Of a DNA stretch of 64,000 nucleotides, positions 1 through 8,834 are shown piece by piece. Source of the stretch: Aquificaceae bacterium (lineage in GTDB: Bacteria; Aquificota; Aquificia; Aquificales; Aquificaceae); assembly GCA_037481935.1 (NCBI GenBank), contig JBBFKQ010000005.1:62001-126000 (forward strand). Direction: 5' to 3'. Both the position numbers and the translations under genes were made by a program. Position 1 is the stretch's first letter. Each line of letters opens with the position of its first letter. Below the pieces are notes generated by a model. That model had not been told where the DNA came from. It searched no databases and saw only the letters and a program-made list of their open reading frames with translations.

Positions 1-254
1 TTGAGAAAGAGATTGTAATGAACCTTTCCAACCTTTAACCCTTCTATGTTTCTGGAAGTCAGATACTGCAACTTGTCAAAGCCATCAAAAATCAACAGCC
101 TTCCCATATGGGATATGTCAAAAAGACCACAGGAGTTTCTGACAGCTCTTGCCTCTTCTGCTATTGAGGTGTATTCCAGGGGCATCTCCCATCCTGCAAA
201 CTGGAAAAACCTTGCACCAAGGGCTCTGTGCTGAGAGTAGAGGGGTGTTCTCAT
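1..254 (-). CDS. gcvT: Glycine cleavage system T protein, aminomethyltransferase (N-terminal part)
   Basis: Only the first 84 codons are in the window; the gene runs off the left edge. The product would move the aminomethyl carbon of glycine from the H-protein lipoyl arm to tetrahydrofolate. The N-terminus shows the typical start TPLYSQH, the GWEMPLEY stretch and the AVR...GLFDISHMG segment that opens the folate-binding domain of GcvT proteins. The ATG at 254 has no Shine-Dalgarno site; a TAAAAT box lies 6 bases upstream and overlaps the box of the divergent permease gene. Family call is secure; the remainder of the gene is not visible. Confidence 0.9.
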   Translation of the reverse strand, partial: MRTPLYSQHRALGARFFQFAGWEMPLEYTSIAEEARAVRNSCGLFDISHMGRLLIFDGFDKLQYLTSRNIEGLKVGKVHYNLFL

Positions 255-270
255 ATTAAAATTTTAGCCT
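255..270. promoter_or_regulatory. 16-base divergent promoter region gcvT / lptF-like
   Basis: The palindrome TAAAATTTTA (257-266) gives a TAAAAT -10-like box on each strand: 8 bases before the plus-strand ATG at 271 and 6 bases before the minus-strand ATG at 254. No Shine-Dalgarno site fits in either direction. Promoter assignment is inference. Confidence 0.45.
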
Positions 271-1329
271 ATGCTCAACAGATACATTCTTCTCAACCAC
301 ATGAAGACCTTTCTGCTCCTTCTTATGGTTCTCATGGGTATACTCTACGTCTATCTTGTAGGTGAGGTTCTGCTCCTTTTCAAGGACAAAAGCCCCGATG
401 TTCTTCTCACTTATACGCTTAACTTTTTGCCTACGGCCTTCTTCTATTCAGGCGCTTTTGTGAATGCCCTTGCGCTGCTTGTGGCTTTCAGAAGACTTTT
501 TCAGAAGAAAATAGACCTTCTCCTGCAGAGCTTTGGTATCTCACCTCTGAGATTTTTTCTCTGGGTTCTGCTTTTTTCCCTTTTTCTTTCATTTCTTAAC
601 CTTCTGGGCAGTTTTCAGCTATACCCGGAAAGTCAGAGAAAGCTCTTCAGCATAGAGAAGGAATACAGGAAGGCAAAAGAAACGGAAAGCGGAATAGTTA
701 GAAATCTATGGCTTACAGAAGAAGAGAAGGGAGGGGTAAACTTTTACAACTTTGAACTTGTGGACCTTTCCACGGGTAAGGTGCACGGGTTCTATCTCCT
801 CAAGGTTAGGGAAGGGTCCATAAGGCAGATGGTTACTGCCAGCGCAGGAAGATGGGAAGGTAAAAGACTGGAGTTTTCTCAGGCGAGCCTTAGGGACCTT
901 GCCACTGGAGAGGAGAAGGTTCAAAAGTTTACCACTGACTTTCTTGAGCTTTCCCAGATAAGGCCACTCGCTGAAAAGCCAGAACACCTTTCCATAGGGG
1001 ATGTTTTTATCCTGAGCCTTCTAGGCGAGAAAATAGGCATTAACTACAGACAGTATGCCTACGAACTGGCAAAAAGGGTGCTCACTTCCTTGCTTCCCCT
1101 CTCTATGAGTCTTATAGTTGGCTGGGTTTATATAAGATGGCGACAGCTAAGGCTTGGGCTCTTTGCCCTCCTTCTGTCTTTCTCCTCTCACTGGTTTTTT
1201 ATAAATGCCATGAGGTCCATCATAGAGAATACGGACCTGAACCTTTACCTCACATACCTCATATACGTGCCCATACCTCTTGTGGCTTTAAAAGCACTTT
1301 ACGATTTGGGAAAAGGCTTCAGGGTCTAA
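271..1329 (+). CDS. lptF: LptF/LptG family LPS export permease
   Basis: Inner-membrane subunit of the Lpt system that extracts lipopolysaccharide and hands it to the periplasmic bridge. The 352 residues show the YjgP/YjgQ layout: three N-terminal membrane segments (about 8-34, 48-75, 88-115), a soluble periplasmic domain (about 120-260) and three C-terminal segments (about 267-290, 295-315, 322-345). Length matches the family. LptF and LptG cannot be told apart by eye, so the symbol is provisional; the partner is not in the window. The last 42 bases overlap the end of convergent tpiA. A diderm LPS-bearing cell is also implied by hldD and kdsA in this window. Confidence 0.85.
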   Translation: MLNRYILLNHMKTFLLLLMVLMGILYVYLVGEVLLLFKDKSPDVLLTYTLNFLPTAFFYSGAFVNALALLVAFRRLFQKKIDLLLQSFGISPLRFFLWVLLFSLFLSFLNLLGSFQLYPESQRKLFSIEKEYRKAKETESGIVRNLWLTEEEKGGVNFYNFELVDLSTGKVHGFYLLKVREGSIRQMVTASAGRWEGKRLEFSQASLRDLATGEEKVQKFTTDFLELSQIRPLAEKPEHLSIGDVFILSLLGEKIGINYRQYAYELAKRVLTSLLPLSMSLIVGWVYIRWRQLRLGLFALLLSFSSHWFFINAMRSIIENTDLNLYLTYLIYVPIPLVALKALYDLGKGFRV

Positions 1330-2028
1330 ACTGGCACCACCCACAAGCAGTCCATCCACATCCTTCATTTTCATAAAGTCCACTGAGTTTTTGGGGTTGA
1401 CGCTACCGCCGTAGAGAACCCTTGCCCTGTCAGAATGCTGGGGGTTTATCTGATAGAGCAGGTCTTTTATAAAGGCATGAACCAGCTGTGCATCCTCCGG
1501 GGTAGCGGGGTTTCCCGTGCCTATTGCCCACACGGGCTCGTAGGCTATATCTATGCTGTCCGTGTAGCCCTCAAGGCCAGAAAGGGCAAGCCTGACCTGA
1601 GCCTCCACCACCTTGAAGGTAAGCCCTGCCTCTCTCTCTTCAAGCCTTTCACCGACACAAAGCACAGGCCTTATGCCTGCCTTCAGGCAGGCAGTCAGCT
1701 TTCTGTTTATAAGCTCGTCAGACTCTCCAAATATCCACCTTCTCTCTGAATGTCCCACTATAACATAGGAGACTCCAAGTTCCCTAAGCATATCAAGAGA
1801 GACCTCACCTGTAAAGGCACCCTTAGGCTCATAATAGCAGTTCTGGGCGCCGAGCTTTATGTGGGTTTCTCTGAGCATATCCTGCGCCACGCAGAGGGAA
1901 GTAAAAGATGGACAGATAAGTATCTCCCTGTCTTTTATGTCTTCAACGAGGGGGATGAACTTCTTTAGATACTCCCCTGTTTGAGAGGGTGTGAGGTTCA
2001 TCTTCCAGTTTGCTGCTATGAGCTTCAT
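1288..2028 (-). CDS. tpiA: Triosephosphate isomerase
   Basis: Interconverts dihydroxyacetone phosphate and glyceraldehyde 3-phosphate in glycolysis/gluconeogenesis. The 246 residues carry NWKMN near the N-terminus (catalytic Lys9), the electrophile His93 in VGHSERR, the catalytic Glu164 in AYEPVWAIGTG and a C-terminal GGS phosphate loop. I start at ATG 2028, not GTG 2031, because MKLIAANWKMN is the canonical N-terminus and the TATAAT box then sits 7 bases upstream. The box overlaps the TAA of uppP. The 3' end overlaps the convergent LPS permease gene by 42 bases. Confidence 0.96.
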   Translation of the reverse strand: MKLIAANWKMNLTPSQTGEYLKKFIPLVEDIKDREILICPSFTSLCVAQDMLRETHIKLGAQNCYYEPKGAFTGEVSLDMLRELGVSYVIVGHSERRWIFGESDELINRKLTACLKAGIRPVLCVGERLEEREAGLTFKVVEAQVRLALSGLEGYTDSIDIAYEPVWAIGTGNPATPEDAQLVHAFIKDLLYQINPQHSDRARVLYGGSVNPKNSVDFMKMKDVDGLLVGGASLDPEAFSQIVKCF

Positions 2029-2035
2029 CACATAG

Positions 2036-2041
2036 ATTATA
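2036..2041 (-). promoter_or_regulatory. tpiA -10 box (TGCTATAAT) overlapping uppP stop
   Basis: TGCTATAAT reads on the minus strand with the hexamer at 2041-2036, 7 bases before ATG 2028. The uppP TAA stop (2039-2037) is the middle of the hexamer. Extended -10 form; no clear -35 or Shine-Dalgarno site. Confidence 0.6.
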
Positions 2042-2810
2042 GCAGAAAAAAGTAGGCGTAAGCCAGACCTATCCCTATTCTGTAAATACCGAAAGGAACA
2101 AAGGAATGTCTTGAGAGGAAGGCAAGAAGAGCTTTGACGCTCAGCAGGGCAAAAACAAAAGCGGTTAAAAAGCCTGCAGAGAGCACAAGCCAGTCCTGAG
2201 AGTGAAACTCTGAGTGGGATTTAAAAAGGTCGTAGGCGGTTGCTATGAGCATGGTGGGTGCTGCCAGGAGAAAGGAAAACTCGGCAGAGGCTTTTCTGTT
2301 AAGTCCCATGAACATACCGCCGATTATGGTTGAGGCAGAACGCGAAACTCCAGGCACCATGGCAAGGCTCTGGAAAAAGCCTATGGCGATGGCTCTCCTA
2401 TAGCTGAGCTCTCTGGCATCCTGAAGGGTGCAGAAGTTCTCACAGAGCCTGTCTGCAAAGAGGAGAAAAATTCCACCAAGAACAAGGGCCACAACAACCA
2501 CCACATCGTTTCCTATCAGCTGTTCTTTTATGAACCTGTAAAGGGTAAAGCCCAGGATTCCCGTGGGTAGAAAGGCAAGGGCTATCCTTTTCCACAGCTC
2601 GAAATCTGATACAAACCTTCTCCAGTAGATAAAGACAACAGCCAGTATGGAACCCAGTTGTATGGAAATTTCAAAGCTCTTGGTAAAGGTGTTGTGGGGC
2701 ACTCCAAGGAGGTGGGCCGTAAGTATTAGATGTCCGGTGGAAGACACGGGGAGAAACTCTGTTAGCCCCTCTACCGCTCCCATGATGAGGGCCTGGTTTA
2801 GGTCCATCAT
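2037..2810 (-). CDS. uppP: Undecaprenyl-diphosphatase (BacA/UppP)
   Basis: Membrane phosphatase that recycles undecaprenyl pyrophosphate to the monophosphate carrier used for peptidoglycan and LPS O-antigen. The 257 residues contain the two BacA signatures: EGLTEFLPVSSTGH (14-27) and PGVSRSAST (153-161; the second usually reads SRSGxT, here Ala replaces Gly). About seven hydrophobic segments are visible. Start ATG 2810 has GGAGG just upstream inside the rlmI end and overlaps the rlmI stop as ATGA, so the two are translationally coupled. Confidence 0.95.
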   Translation of the reverse strand: MMDLNQALIMGAVEGLTEFLPVSSTGHLILTAHLLGVPHNTFTKSFEISIQLGSILAVVFIYWRRFVSDFELWKRIALAFLPTGILGFTLYRFIKEQLIGNDVVVVVALVLGGIFLLFADRLCENFCTLQDARELSYRRAIAIGFFQSLAMVPGVSRSASTIIGGMFMGLNRKASAEFSFLLAAPTMLIATAYDLFKSHSEFHSQDWLVLSAGFLTAFVFALLSVKALLAFLSRHSFVPFGIYRIGIGLAYAYFFLL

Positions 2811-3982
2811 AGCACCTCCGCATATATTCCCTTCAGGTAAAGGGTGTTTGGCATCTGAAGAATCCAGGGATGGTCAAGGTCCTGAAAGCTCTCAGCCACT
2901 ATCCTGAGCTGCCTCTTTGTATCCTTCCCGGCAGATAGAAGGACCTCCAGCAAATGCTCTCTTGTTATATGAAAAGAGCAGGAGTATATGGCAAGGTATC
3001 CGCCAGGCTTTGTGATATGCAGACCTCTGACCAGAAGCTCCTTGTAGCCCCTGAGGGCATTGGGAACTGAGGCCCTGTTTTTTGCAAAGGAAGGGGGGTC
3101 TATCACCACAAGGTCAAACCTTCTACCCTCCTGATGGAATTTTCTGAGCAGGTCAAAGGCGTTAGCCTCTACCCACTCTATCCCTTCAAGTGCGTTGAGT
3201 TCTGCGTTTCTTCTGGCGACCTCAAGGGCAAGAGGAGAAAGGTCTACCCCTGTCACCTTCTCTGCGCCTGCCTTCTTCATGCTGAGGGCGAAACCACCTG
3301 TATGGCAGAAAACATCAAGACATTCGTCCCCAGGACGGACGAAGTTTCTTATGAGCCTTCTTGCCCACCTCTGGTCAAGGAAAAAGCCCGTTTTCTGCCC
3401 CTGCGGTATGTTTACTATGAACTTCAGGTCATGCTCCCATATGACTACCTCCTCCGGCACATGGCCGTATATAACACCGCCTCTTTCCCTGAAGCCCTCT
3501 ACCGAAGCCACATAATCGCTCACCTTTTCATATATACCTTTTGGGCTGAGAAGCTCCAAAAGGGCGGGGATTACCCACTCTCTCAGCCTGTTCATACCGT
3601 AGGTGGTAAACTCCACCACCACATACTCTCCGTATACGTCCACCACAAGCCCCGGGAGGAGGTCGCCTTCTGAATGAACGAGCCTGAAGGCATTGCTGTC
3701 CAGGTAAAGTCTTTTCCTGTATTCAAGAGCCTGCTGGAGCCTTTTCTTTATAAGTTCTTCATTTATCGGCTCCTCCTTGTCAAAGGAGAGTATCCTTACA
3801 CTTATGTTGGCAGAGGGATTTATGTAGCCATAGCCAAGGAACCTGCCTGCATAGTCTCTGACCACCACAAGGTCCCCTTTCTCTGGCTTCTTGGAATATC
3901 CTATTATCTCAGGTCTGTAAACCCAAGGGAAAAAGCCCTTTATCCTCTCCTCAACGCCAGGCTCCACCCTTACCTGTATCAT
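2807..3982 (-). CDS. rlmI: RlmI-like class I rRNA (cytosine-C5) methyltransferase
   Basis: SAM-dependent methyltransferase of the RlmI/YccW family, which in E. coli makes m5C1962 in 23S rRNA. Layout over 391 residues: N-terminal PUA RNA-binding domain (about 1-75), an EEHEAD-type middle domain, then the Rossmann fold with CHTGGFAL (226-233) as SAM motif I, GVDLS (245-249) and the DPPSF motif (295-299), followed by a YSCSFH strand holding the likely catalytic Cys. Start ATG 3982 overlaps the stop of the PfpI-like gene as ATGA. Exact target base is inferred from the family. Confidence 0.88.
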   Translation of the reverse strand: MIQVRVEPGVEERIKGFFPWVYRPEIIGYSKKPEKGDLVVVRDYAGRFLGYGYINPSANISVRILSFDKEEPINEELIKKRLQQALEYRKRLYLDSNAFRLVHSEGDLLPGLVVDVYGEYVVVEFTTYGMNRLREWVIPALLELLSPKGIYEKVSDYVASVEGFRERGGVIYGHVPEEVVIWEHDLKFIVNIPQGQKTGFFLDQRWARRLIRNFVRPGDECLDVFCHTGGFALSMKKAGAEKVTGVDLSPLALEVARRNAELNALEGIEWVEANAFDLLRKFHQEGRRFDLVVIDPPSFAKNRASVPNALRGYKELLVRGLHITKPGGYLAIYSCSFHITREHLLEVLLSAGKDTKRQLRIVAESFQDLDHPWILQMPNTLYLKGIYAEVL

Positions 3983-4530
3983 TCGTAGGCTACCAGCATC
4001 CTCCTGGCTACTTCCCTGGCCTTTTCTTTCCCAACAAGCCTCTCGGCAAGCTTCAGACCAAACTCAAGGGCAGTGCCAGGTCCCTGACTGGTAACTATGT
4101 TTTCATCCTCCACCACTGACCTGTCTACGAAGTGAGCTGGCTTTATCTCTTCAACAAGGGAGGGATAGACGGTAGCCCTTTTCCCTTCCAGCACGCCAAA
4201 CTTTGCCAGCGCGGTGGGTGCTGCACATATGGCACCTATCAGCTTTTTTTTCTCCTGCATATTTTTTATGAGCTTTTCTACCCTCTGGTCCTGCTTGAGC
4301 CTTTCCACACCACCCGCACCGCCGGGGAGTATGATTAGGTCAAGTTCATCAGGGTTGAGGCTGTCAACGGTTGTGTCGGGAACTATTTTTATGTTTCTTG
4401 CACTGGGCACTGGCTCGGGTGTGAGTCCCGCAATTATCACTTCCACGCCTGCACGCCTGAGCACGTCAATGGGTGCAACCGCTTCCACTTCTTCAAAGCC
4501 TTCTGCAAGGATTATGGCTACCTTTGGCAT
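3979..4530 (-). CDS. DJ-1/PfpI family protein
   Basis: 183-residue protein of the DJ-1/PfpI/ThiJ superfamily. The nucleophile-elbow Cys102 lies in GAICAAP, with LPGGAGG at 68-74 and the acidic GFEEVEA at 11-17 that positions the active-site Glu. Members act as glyoxalases/deglycases, chaperones or peptidases; which applies is not readable here. Start ATG 4530 is preceded by AAGGAGG with suitable spacing. It opens a tightly coupled set with rlmI and uppP (4-base overlaps). Confidence 0.88.
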   Translation of the reverse strand: MPKVAIILAEGFEEVEAVAPIDVLRRAGVEVIIAGLTPEPVPSARNIKIVPDTTVDSLNPDELDLIILPGGAGGVERLKQDQRVEKLIKNMQEKKKLIGAICAAPTALAKFGVLEGKRATVYPSLVEEIKPAHFVDRSVVEDENIVTSQGPGTALEFGLKLAERLVGKEKAREVARRMLVAYE

Positions 4531-4542
4531 GTCAAAACCTCC

Positions 4543-5517
4543 TTACTTTATTATCTCCCTCTCCCTTACCCTCGGGTCTATGATAGCAAGAAGTATATCC
4601 GCAATAAGGTTTCCTATAAGCAACATTATAGTGCCAATGTATAGCCCACCCATAACAAGGAAAAGGTCCTGAGAAAGCACTGCATCCAGCATAAGAGTTC
4701 CAAGCCCAGGCCAGCCAACTATTATTTCAATCAGAGCTGCGCCCGAGAGAAGTCCTGCCACTTCGTAACCTATGAGAGTGGTAAAGGGATTCATGGCATT
4801 CTTGAAAATATGCTTTGTGATAGTCCACTGGGAAACAGCTTTTGCTCTGAGCATAACCACCATGGGGCTGTTCTTTATCTCTATTACACTGCTTCTCATG
4901 AGCCTTACAAGCCCGGCTGAAGACACAAGGGTCAGGGTTAGAACAGGCACAAACATATGAGAAGCCAGGTCAACCACCTTCCCCCAGAGACTTAGCTTGT
5001 GAAAGTCAGGGCTGTAGGGACCACCCACGGGTAATTGTCCTGTCTTGGATACTATTACAAGAACAATGAAGGCAAGGAAAAAGGAAGGAAGGGACATGAA
5101 GGTATAACTGTAAGCCCTTATTATCCTGTCAGAGAGCTTTCCCTCTCTTAGCCCGGCCAGCATACCGAGGGGGACAGCGATTAGCCAGGAGAAAATGGTG
5201 GAAGTTACCGTTAGCAGAAGAGTGTTCCATACCCTTTCACCTATTAGCTGGCTTACGGGAGCGTGGTACTGAAAGCTGTATCCAAGGTCAAACTTCAGGG
5301 CGGATATGAGCCACTTTATGTATTGCATGAAGACATTCTGGTCAAGTCCATACTGCCTTTTCAGGGCTTCTATGGTCTCGGGGGATATTTGAGGGTTTAG
5401 CTTTAGCTGGTCAAGGTAATCTCCGGGTGCCAGCTTGATGATAAGAAAAGACAGAAAGGTAACACCCAGCAGGGTAAGGAATGCCTGAAATATCCTGTAG
5501 GAGAGAAACCACAACAT
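4543..5517 (-). CDS. DppB/OppB-type ABC transporter permease
   Basis: 324-residue inner-membrane permease of the dipeptide/oligopeptide/nickel ABC family. The N-terminus shows the FLSFLIIKLAPGD segment typical of DppB/NikB, then about six membrane helices and an EAA loop region with GLLSGAALIEIIVGWPGLG near residue 260. Length fits the family. No substrate-binding protein, second permease or ATPase gene lies nearby, so its partners must be elsewhere or it is an orphan. Start codon region overlaps the stop of the upstream DUF1232-type gene. Substrate unknown. Confidence 0.85.
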   Translation of the reverse strand: MLWFLSYRIFQAFLTLLGVTFLSFLIIKLAPGDYLDQLKLNPQISPETIEALKRQYGLDQNVFMQYIKWLISALKFDLGYSFQYHAPVSQLIGERVWNTLLLTVTSTIFSWLIAVPLGMLAGLREGKLSDRIIRAYSYTFMSLPSFFLAFIVLVIVSKTGQLPVGGPYSPDFHKLSLWGKVVDLASHMFVPVLTLTLVSSAGLVRLMRSSVIEIKNSPMVVMLRAKAVSQWTITKHIFKNAMNPFTTLIGYEVAGLLSGAALIEIIVGWPGLGTLMLDAVLSQDLFLVMGGLYIGTIMLLIGNLIADILLAIIDPRVREREIIK

Positions 5518-5879
5518 CAGAAGTAGTTGGCTATAAAGTGCCTGACTTCTGAGAAGTATCTTTCTATCTCTTCTCTGTGCTTGTTCTTTACATACCTGAT
5601 GAGCTTGTAGTCATCCCAGTATCCCAGGAAGGGTATTCTGTCCCTTATAGAGTCTCTGTCCTCTATAAAATAGAGCAGTGCAGCAATAAAATCTTTCCTT
5701 GCTTCTTCTTTAAGGTCAAACTCCTCATCGGAGAGAATCCTGAAAAGGAGTTTTGCATCAAGTATGAGGTTTCTCACATATTCCATGGTTGGTGGCACGC
5801 GCCTGAGCTTTTCTTCAAGAAGGCTTCTCAGCTCCCTTGTGCCTGTTTCCCTGTGGTATTTCCTGAGCTTTTCTTCCAT
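5517..5879 (-). CDS. DUF1232/YkvA-like small protein
   Basis: 120-residue protein with a charged helical N-terminal half and a C-terminal half (about 65-110) that resembles the DUF1232/YkvA domain: AALLYFIEDRDSIRDRIPFLGYWDDYKLI, where an Asp-rich turn follows a hydrophobic helix. Function of the family is unknown. The ATG at 5879 has no Shine-Dalgarno site; TGCTATAAT ends 9 bases upstream. It overlaps the permease gene by one base and is probably transcribed with it. Confidence 0.65.
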   Translation of the reverse strand: MEEKLRKYHRETGTRELRSLLEEKLRRVPPTMEYVRNLILDAKLLFRILSDEEFDLKEEARKDFIAALLYFIEDRDSIRDRIPFLGYWDDYKLIRYVKNKHREEIERYFSEVRHFIANYF

Positions 5880-5888
5880 AGAACTTTT

Positions 5889-5894
5889 ATTATA
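5889..5894 (-). promoter_or_regulatory. -10 box TGCTATAAT before DUF1232-like gene
   Basis: TATAAT on the minus strand preceded by TGC (extended -10), 9 bases from ATG 5879; no ribosome binding site between box and start. Confidence 0.55.
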
Positions 5895-5897
5895 GCA

Positions 5898-6308
5898 TTA
5901 CTTTAGAGCAAAAACTGTCTTGAGAAGCTCTACAAAGGCAGGGTTAAGAAGTGTTAAACCGACCACCACAAGACCTATAAGGACTTTGAGGAGAAGTTCC
6001 ACTCTGTCTATTCTCCGCCCAAGGTCAGATTCCACTTTGTTTATCCTATTTGTTAAATCTGCCTCCACCTTATCTATTATTTTCTCCAGCTCCAGTCTTA
6101 AAGACCTCATCTCTCCGTAAAACTCTTCTTTAGTAACAAGTTCCTTTTTGAGTTCATCCTTTATCTCTGCTTTTAGGAGAGGTTTTTGCTCCTTTACCTT
6201 CTCCTCAATGACCTTCAGACTTTCCTCAAGCACCTTTACAACTTTGTCTGCCTTTTCCTTTCCCAGTTCCTCTTCAAGGATCCTGTAGACCTCGTAGCTC
6301 ACCGCCAT
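5898..6308 (-). CDS. Coiled-coil protein with C-terminal membrane anchor (DUF1640-like)
   Basis: 136-residue protein. Residues about 1-100 are very rich in Glu, Lys and Leu with heptad spacing, forming a long coiled coil (KVEADLTNRINKVESDLGRRI). A single hydrophobic segment at about 108-130 ends the protein, so it is a C-terminally anchored coiled-coil protein. This resembles the DUF1640/CCDC90-like family frequent in thermophiles, but I cannot give a function. ATG 6308 lacks a Shine-Dalgarno site; TATAAT lies 8 bases upstream and contains the nadB stop codon. Confidence 0.65.
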   Translation of the reverse strand: MAVSYEVYRILEEELGKEKADKVVKVLEESLKVIEEKVKEQKPLLKAEIKDELKKELVTKEEFYGEMRSLRLELEKIIDKVEADLTNRINKVESDLGRRIDRVELLLKVLIGLVVVGLTLLNPAFVELLKTVFALK

Positions 6309-6316
6309 GATTTTAA

Positions 6317-6322
6317 ATTATA
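6317..6322 (-). promoter_or_regulatory. -10 box TATAAT overlapping nadB stop
   Basis: Minus-strand TATAAT, 8 bases before ATG 6308. The nadB TAA (6320-6318) forms positions 3-5 of the hexamer, the same register as at 2036, 9319 and 18344. Confidence 0.55.
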
Positions 6323-7826
6323 GCTCAACATCCAGCCTGTAAAAGCTATCCCTTCTAAACTCTTCCCTCTCACCAGGAAAGTCTCTCCTGTAATGCACGC
6401 CTCTGCTCTCTTCTCTCCACAGGGCTGAGTTGAGGGTTGCAAGGGCCACAAGGCTTATGTCAAGGAGCTGTCTGTTTTCCACGCTCCTTTCCCAGTTTTT
6501 CCAGCCCTCCAGCCATGTTCTGAGTTTTTCTATTGCCTCCCTGAGGCTTCCCTCCTCTCTCTCAAGACCACAGCTCTCCCAAATGAGCCTTCTGAGCTCT
6601 TCAAAGTTGTATGGGGGTTTCTGCCTCCCTTCCTTCTGAGAGGTGAAATCTGCATAAGAGGGTTTTAGAAATTCAAGGTCGTGGAATACTCTGTAGGCGG
6701 TTCTGTATCCGAAGACCACACCCTCAAGAAGAGAGTTAGAAGCAAGCCTGTTAGCTCCATGAACACCGGTGCAGGCACATTCACCCACCGCGTAAAGTCC
6801 GGGGAAAGTGGTTCTTCCATAAGAGTCCACTTCTATACCACCTATAAAGTAGTGAGCAGCCGGCGTTATGGGTATGGGCTGGATGTCCGGGTCATAGCCC
6901 CTCTCTTTCAGCATTGAATATATGGTAGGAAACCTCTGGGACAGGTTCATGCCCCTTTCCTTCAATGGTCTCATATCAAGGAACACCTCATCCCCCTCTC
7001 TGAGCTTCCTGTATATTGCCCTCGCCACCACGTCTCTGGGCTGGAGTTCATCAACGAACCTTTCTCCCTTCTGGTCCACAAGCACAGCACCCTCACCCCT
7101 TACCGCCTCAGATATGAGTATGTTTGTGTTCCTTACTACAGTAGGATGGAACTGAACAAACTCGGCGTTCAGGAGTGTTAACCCTTTCCTAAGGGCAATC
7201 CCCATTGCATCACCCCTTACTTTCACGGGGTTTGAAGTATGCAGAAACATGCTGGCTGCACCGCCTGTTGCCAGAACTAGGGCGGATGTCTTTATGAGCT
7301 TTAAATTCCCCTCATAGTAAAGAATCCCCTCCACCTTATCCTCACCCAGAACCTCTTGAAGCTCACCCATGATAACCCTTATGCCCATATCCCTGACCTT
7401 CTTCAGGAGAGCATCGTATATGGCCTTTCCTGTATAGTCTTTAACTTTGTAGACCCTCGGGAAGGAGTGTCCACCCTCTATGGTGGTATCCTCGTCAAAG
7501 GTAACACCCCATCTTCTGAGGTCTGCAAGCCTTTGAATACCCTCATCTACGAGAACCCTGAGCGTATCCTCCCTGCAAAGGCCTCTGCCCGCCCTCTGGG
7601 TATCAAGCATGTGAAGGTATGGGCTGTCCTGCGGGTGCACGGCACATGCTATGCCCCCCTGAGAGTAGTAAGTGTTTCCTATGCCCCTTGTGAGAATCAG
7701 GGGCTCAACGCCAAGCTCTTTGAGCACTATGGCGGTTGTGAGCCCTCCTATGCCACTCCCGCATACCACCACAGAGGCAGTCTCAGGGGGAAGCTTTGAG
7801 GTATCAAAGCTAAGAAAATACGCCAT
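6318..7826 (-). CDS. nadB: L-aspartate oxidase
   Basis: FAD enzyme that oxidises L-aspartate to iminoaspartate, first step of de novo NAD synthesis. The 502 residues show the FAD dinucleotide fold [10 protein letters not shown] (about 22-31), the FVQFHPT strand, GGI near the flavin and [14 protein letters not shown] (active-site Arg), as in NadB and fumarate-reductase flavoproteins. Length is near the family norm. The first 17 bases overlap the end of yvcK on the same strand. nadA/nadC are not in the window; pncB (salvage) is at 51.9-53.2 kb. Confidence 0.95.
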   Translation of the reverse strand: MAYFLSFDTSKLPPETASVVVCGSGIGGLTTAIVLKELGVEPLILTRGIGNTYYSQGGIACAVHPQDSPYLHMLDTQRAGRGLCREDTLRVLVDEGIQRLADLRRWGVTFDEDTTIEGGHSFPRVYKVKDYTGKAIYDALLKKVRDMGIRVIMGELQEVLGEDKVEGILYYEGNLKLIKTSALVLATGGAASMFLHTSNPVKVRGDAMGIALRKGLTLLNAEFVQFHPTVVRNTNILISEAVRGEGAVLVDQKGERFVDELQPRDVVARAIYRKLREGDEVFLDMRPLKERGMNLSQRFPTIYSMLKERGYDPDIQPIPITPAAHYFIGGIEVDSYGRTTFPGLYAVGECACTGVHGANRLASNSLLEGVVFGYRTAYRVFHDLEFLKPSYADFTSQKEGRQKPPYNFEELRRLIWESCGLEREEGSLREAIEKLRTWLEGWKNWERSVENRQLLDISLVALATLNSALWREESRGVHYRRDFPGEREEFRRDSFYRLDVEL

Positions 7827-8787
7827 GCTTTCTGTATACTTCCACTATTAGGTCGGCAAGCCTTTTGGGGTCATGCCTGACAAAGTCCTCCTTCTCACCT
7901 ATAAGGTCTTCCGCATAGACCTCTATTCCCTCCCTTGCTATCCTCGCTATGTCTGGAATAACAGGCTCCTGCCTCTGTGCCATGTATCTTCTCAGCACCT
8001 GGTCAGAAGGCATCTTGGTGTTTACCAAGGCCACATCTACCTTCTCAATGCCTGTGTATTCTCTAAAGGCCCTTATGTGGTCATAGGCAGTAAAGCCGTC
8101 CGTTTCACCGGGCTGGGTCATGGCGTTGACCACAAAGACCTTTAGAGCAGGAGAATGAAGGACTGCCTCTCTTATATCAGATATGAGCAGGTTGGGGATT
8201 ATGCTGGTATAAAGGCTCCCCGGACCAAAGACCACCATGTCAGCAGATTCTATTTTTGCTACTGCATCTATGGGAGCCTTTACACCCTGAGGCTCTATCC
8301 ATATCTTTTTGAGCCTGACGCCATCGGACTTTCCATATTCGGTTATTTCTTCCTCACCACAGAGCATTCTGCCGTCGCTAAACTCTGCACAGAGCTGAAC
8401 GCTTTCAAGGGTTGCGGGTATTATCTCTCCCCTAGTCCTGAGTATCTGAGAGGCTATGTTTACCGCATGCATAAAACTGCCCGTTATCTCTGTGAGGGCA
8501 ACAAGAAAAAGGTTTCCAAAGGCATGTCCATCAAGCTCTCCACCCCTGAACCTAAACTGAAAAAGTTCCCTTATTATCTCTTCACTTTCTGACAGAGCCA
8601 CTATACAGTTTCTTATGTCCCCAGGAGCTGGCACGTTGTAGAGTTTTCTGAGCCTTCCGGTGCTCCCACCGCTGTCTGCCACAGTAACTATGGCGGAAAG
8701 GTCCTCTATTTCCCTGCCCACCTTTTCCTTGAGACCTCTCAGAAGGGTGGAAAGCCCCGTTCCTCCTCCTACGGCTACAAGCCTCAT
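7810..8787 (-). CDS. yvcK: YvcK/CofD family UDP-sugar-binding gluconeogenesis factor
   Basis: 325-residue protein of the YvcK family. The glycine-rich nucleotide-binding loop [13 protein letters not shown] is at 8-20, followed by [14 protein letters not shown], and [15 protein letters not shown] further on. In Firmicutes YvcK binds UDP-GlcNAc and is needed for growth on gluconeogenic carbon and for cell shape; the role in an autotroph-like thermophile is inference. The start has AAGGAGGTAGGT before ATG 8787, a strong site. It is divergent from the yceD-type gene across 47 bases and overlaps nadB. Confidence 0.9.
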   Translation of the reverse strand: MRLVAVGGGTGLSTLLRGLKEKVGREIEDLSAIVTVADSGGSTGRLRKLYNVPAPGDIRNCIVALSESEEIIRELFQFRFRGGELDGHAFGNLFLVALTEITGSFMHAVNIASQILRTRGEIIPATLESVQLCAEFSDGRMLCGEEEITEYGKSDGVRLKKIWIEPQGVKAPIDAVAKIESADMVVFGPGSLYTSIIPNLLISDIREAVLHSPALKVFVVNAMTQPGETDGFTAYDHIRAFREYTGIEKVDVALVNTKMPSDQVLRRYMAQRQEPVIPDIARIAREGIEVYAEDLIGEKEDFVRHDPKRLADLIVEVYRKHGVFS

Positions 8788-8834
8788 ACCTACCTCCTTG
8801 AAATCTTCACAGGTCTGAAATATTTTAAACCATT
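8788..8834. promoter_or_regulatory. Divergent intergenic region yvcK / yceD-type gene
   Basis: 47 bases. The yvcK side holds AAGGAGG (minus strand). The plus side is AT-rich (TATTTTAA) just before ATG 8835 without a Shine-Dalgarno site. No stronger element is visible. Confidence 0.35.
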
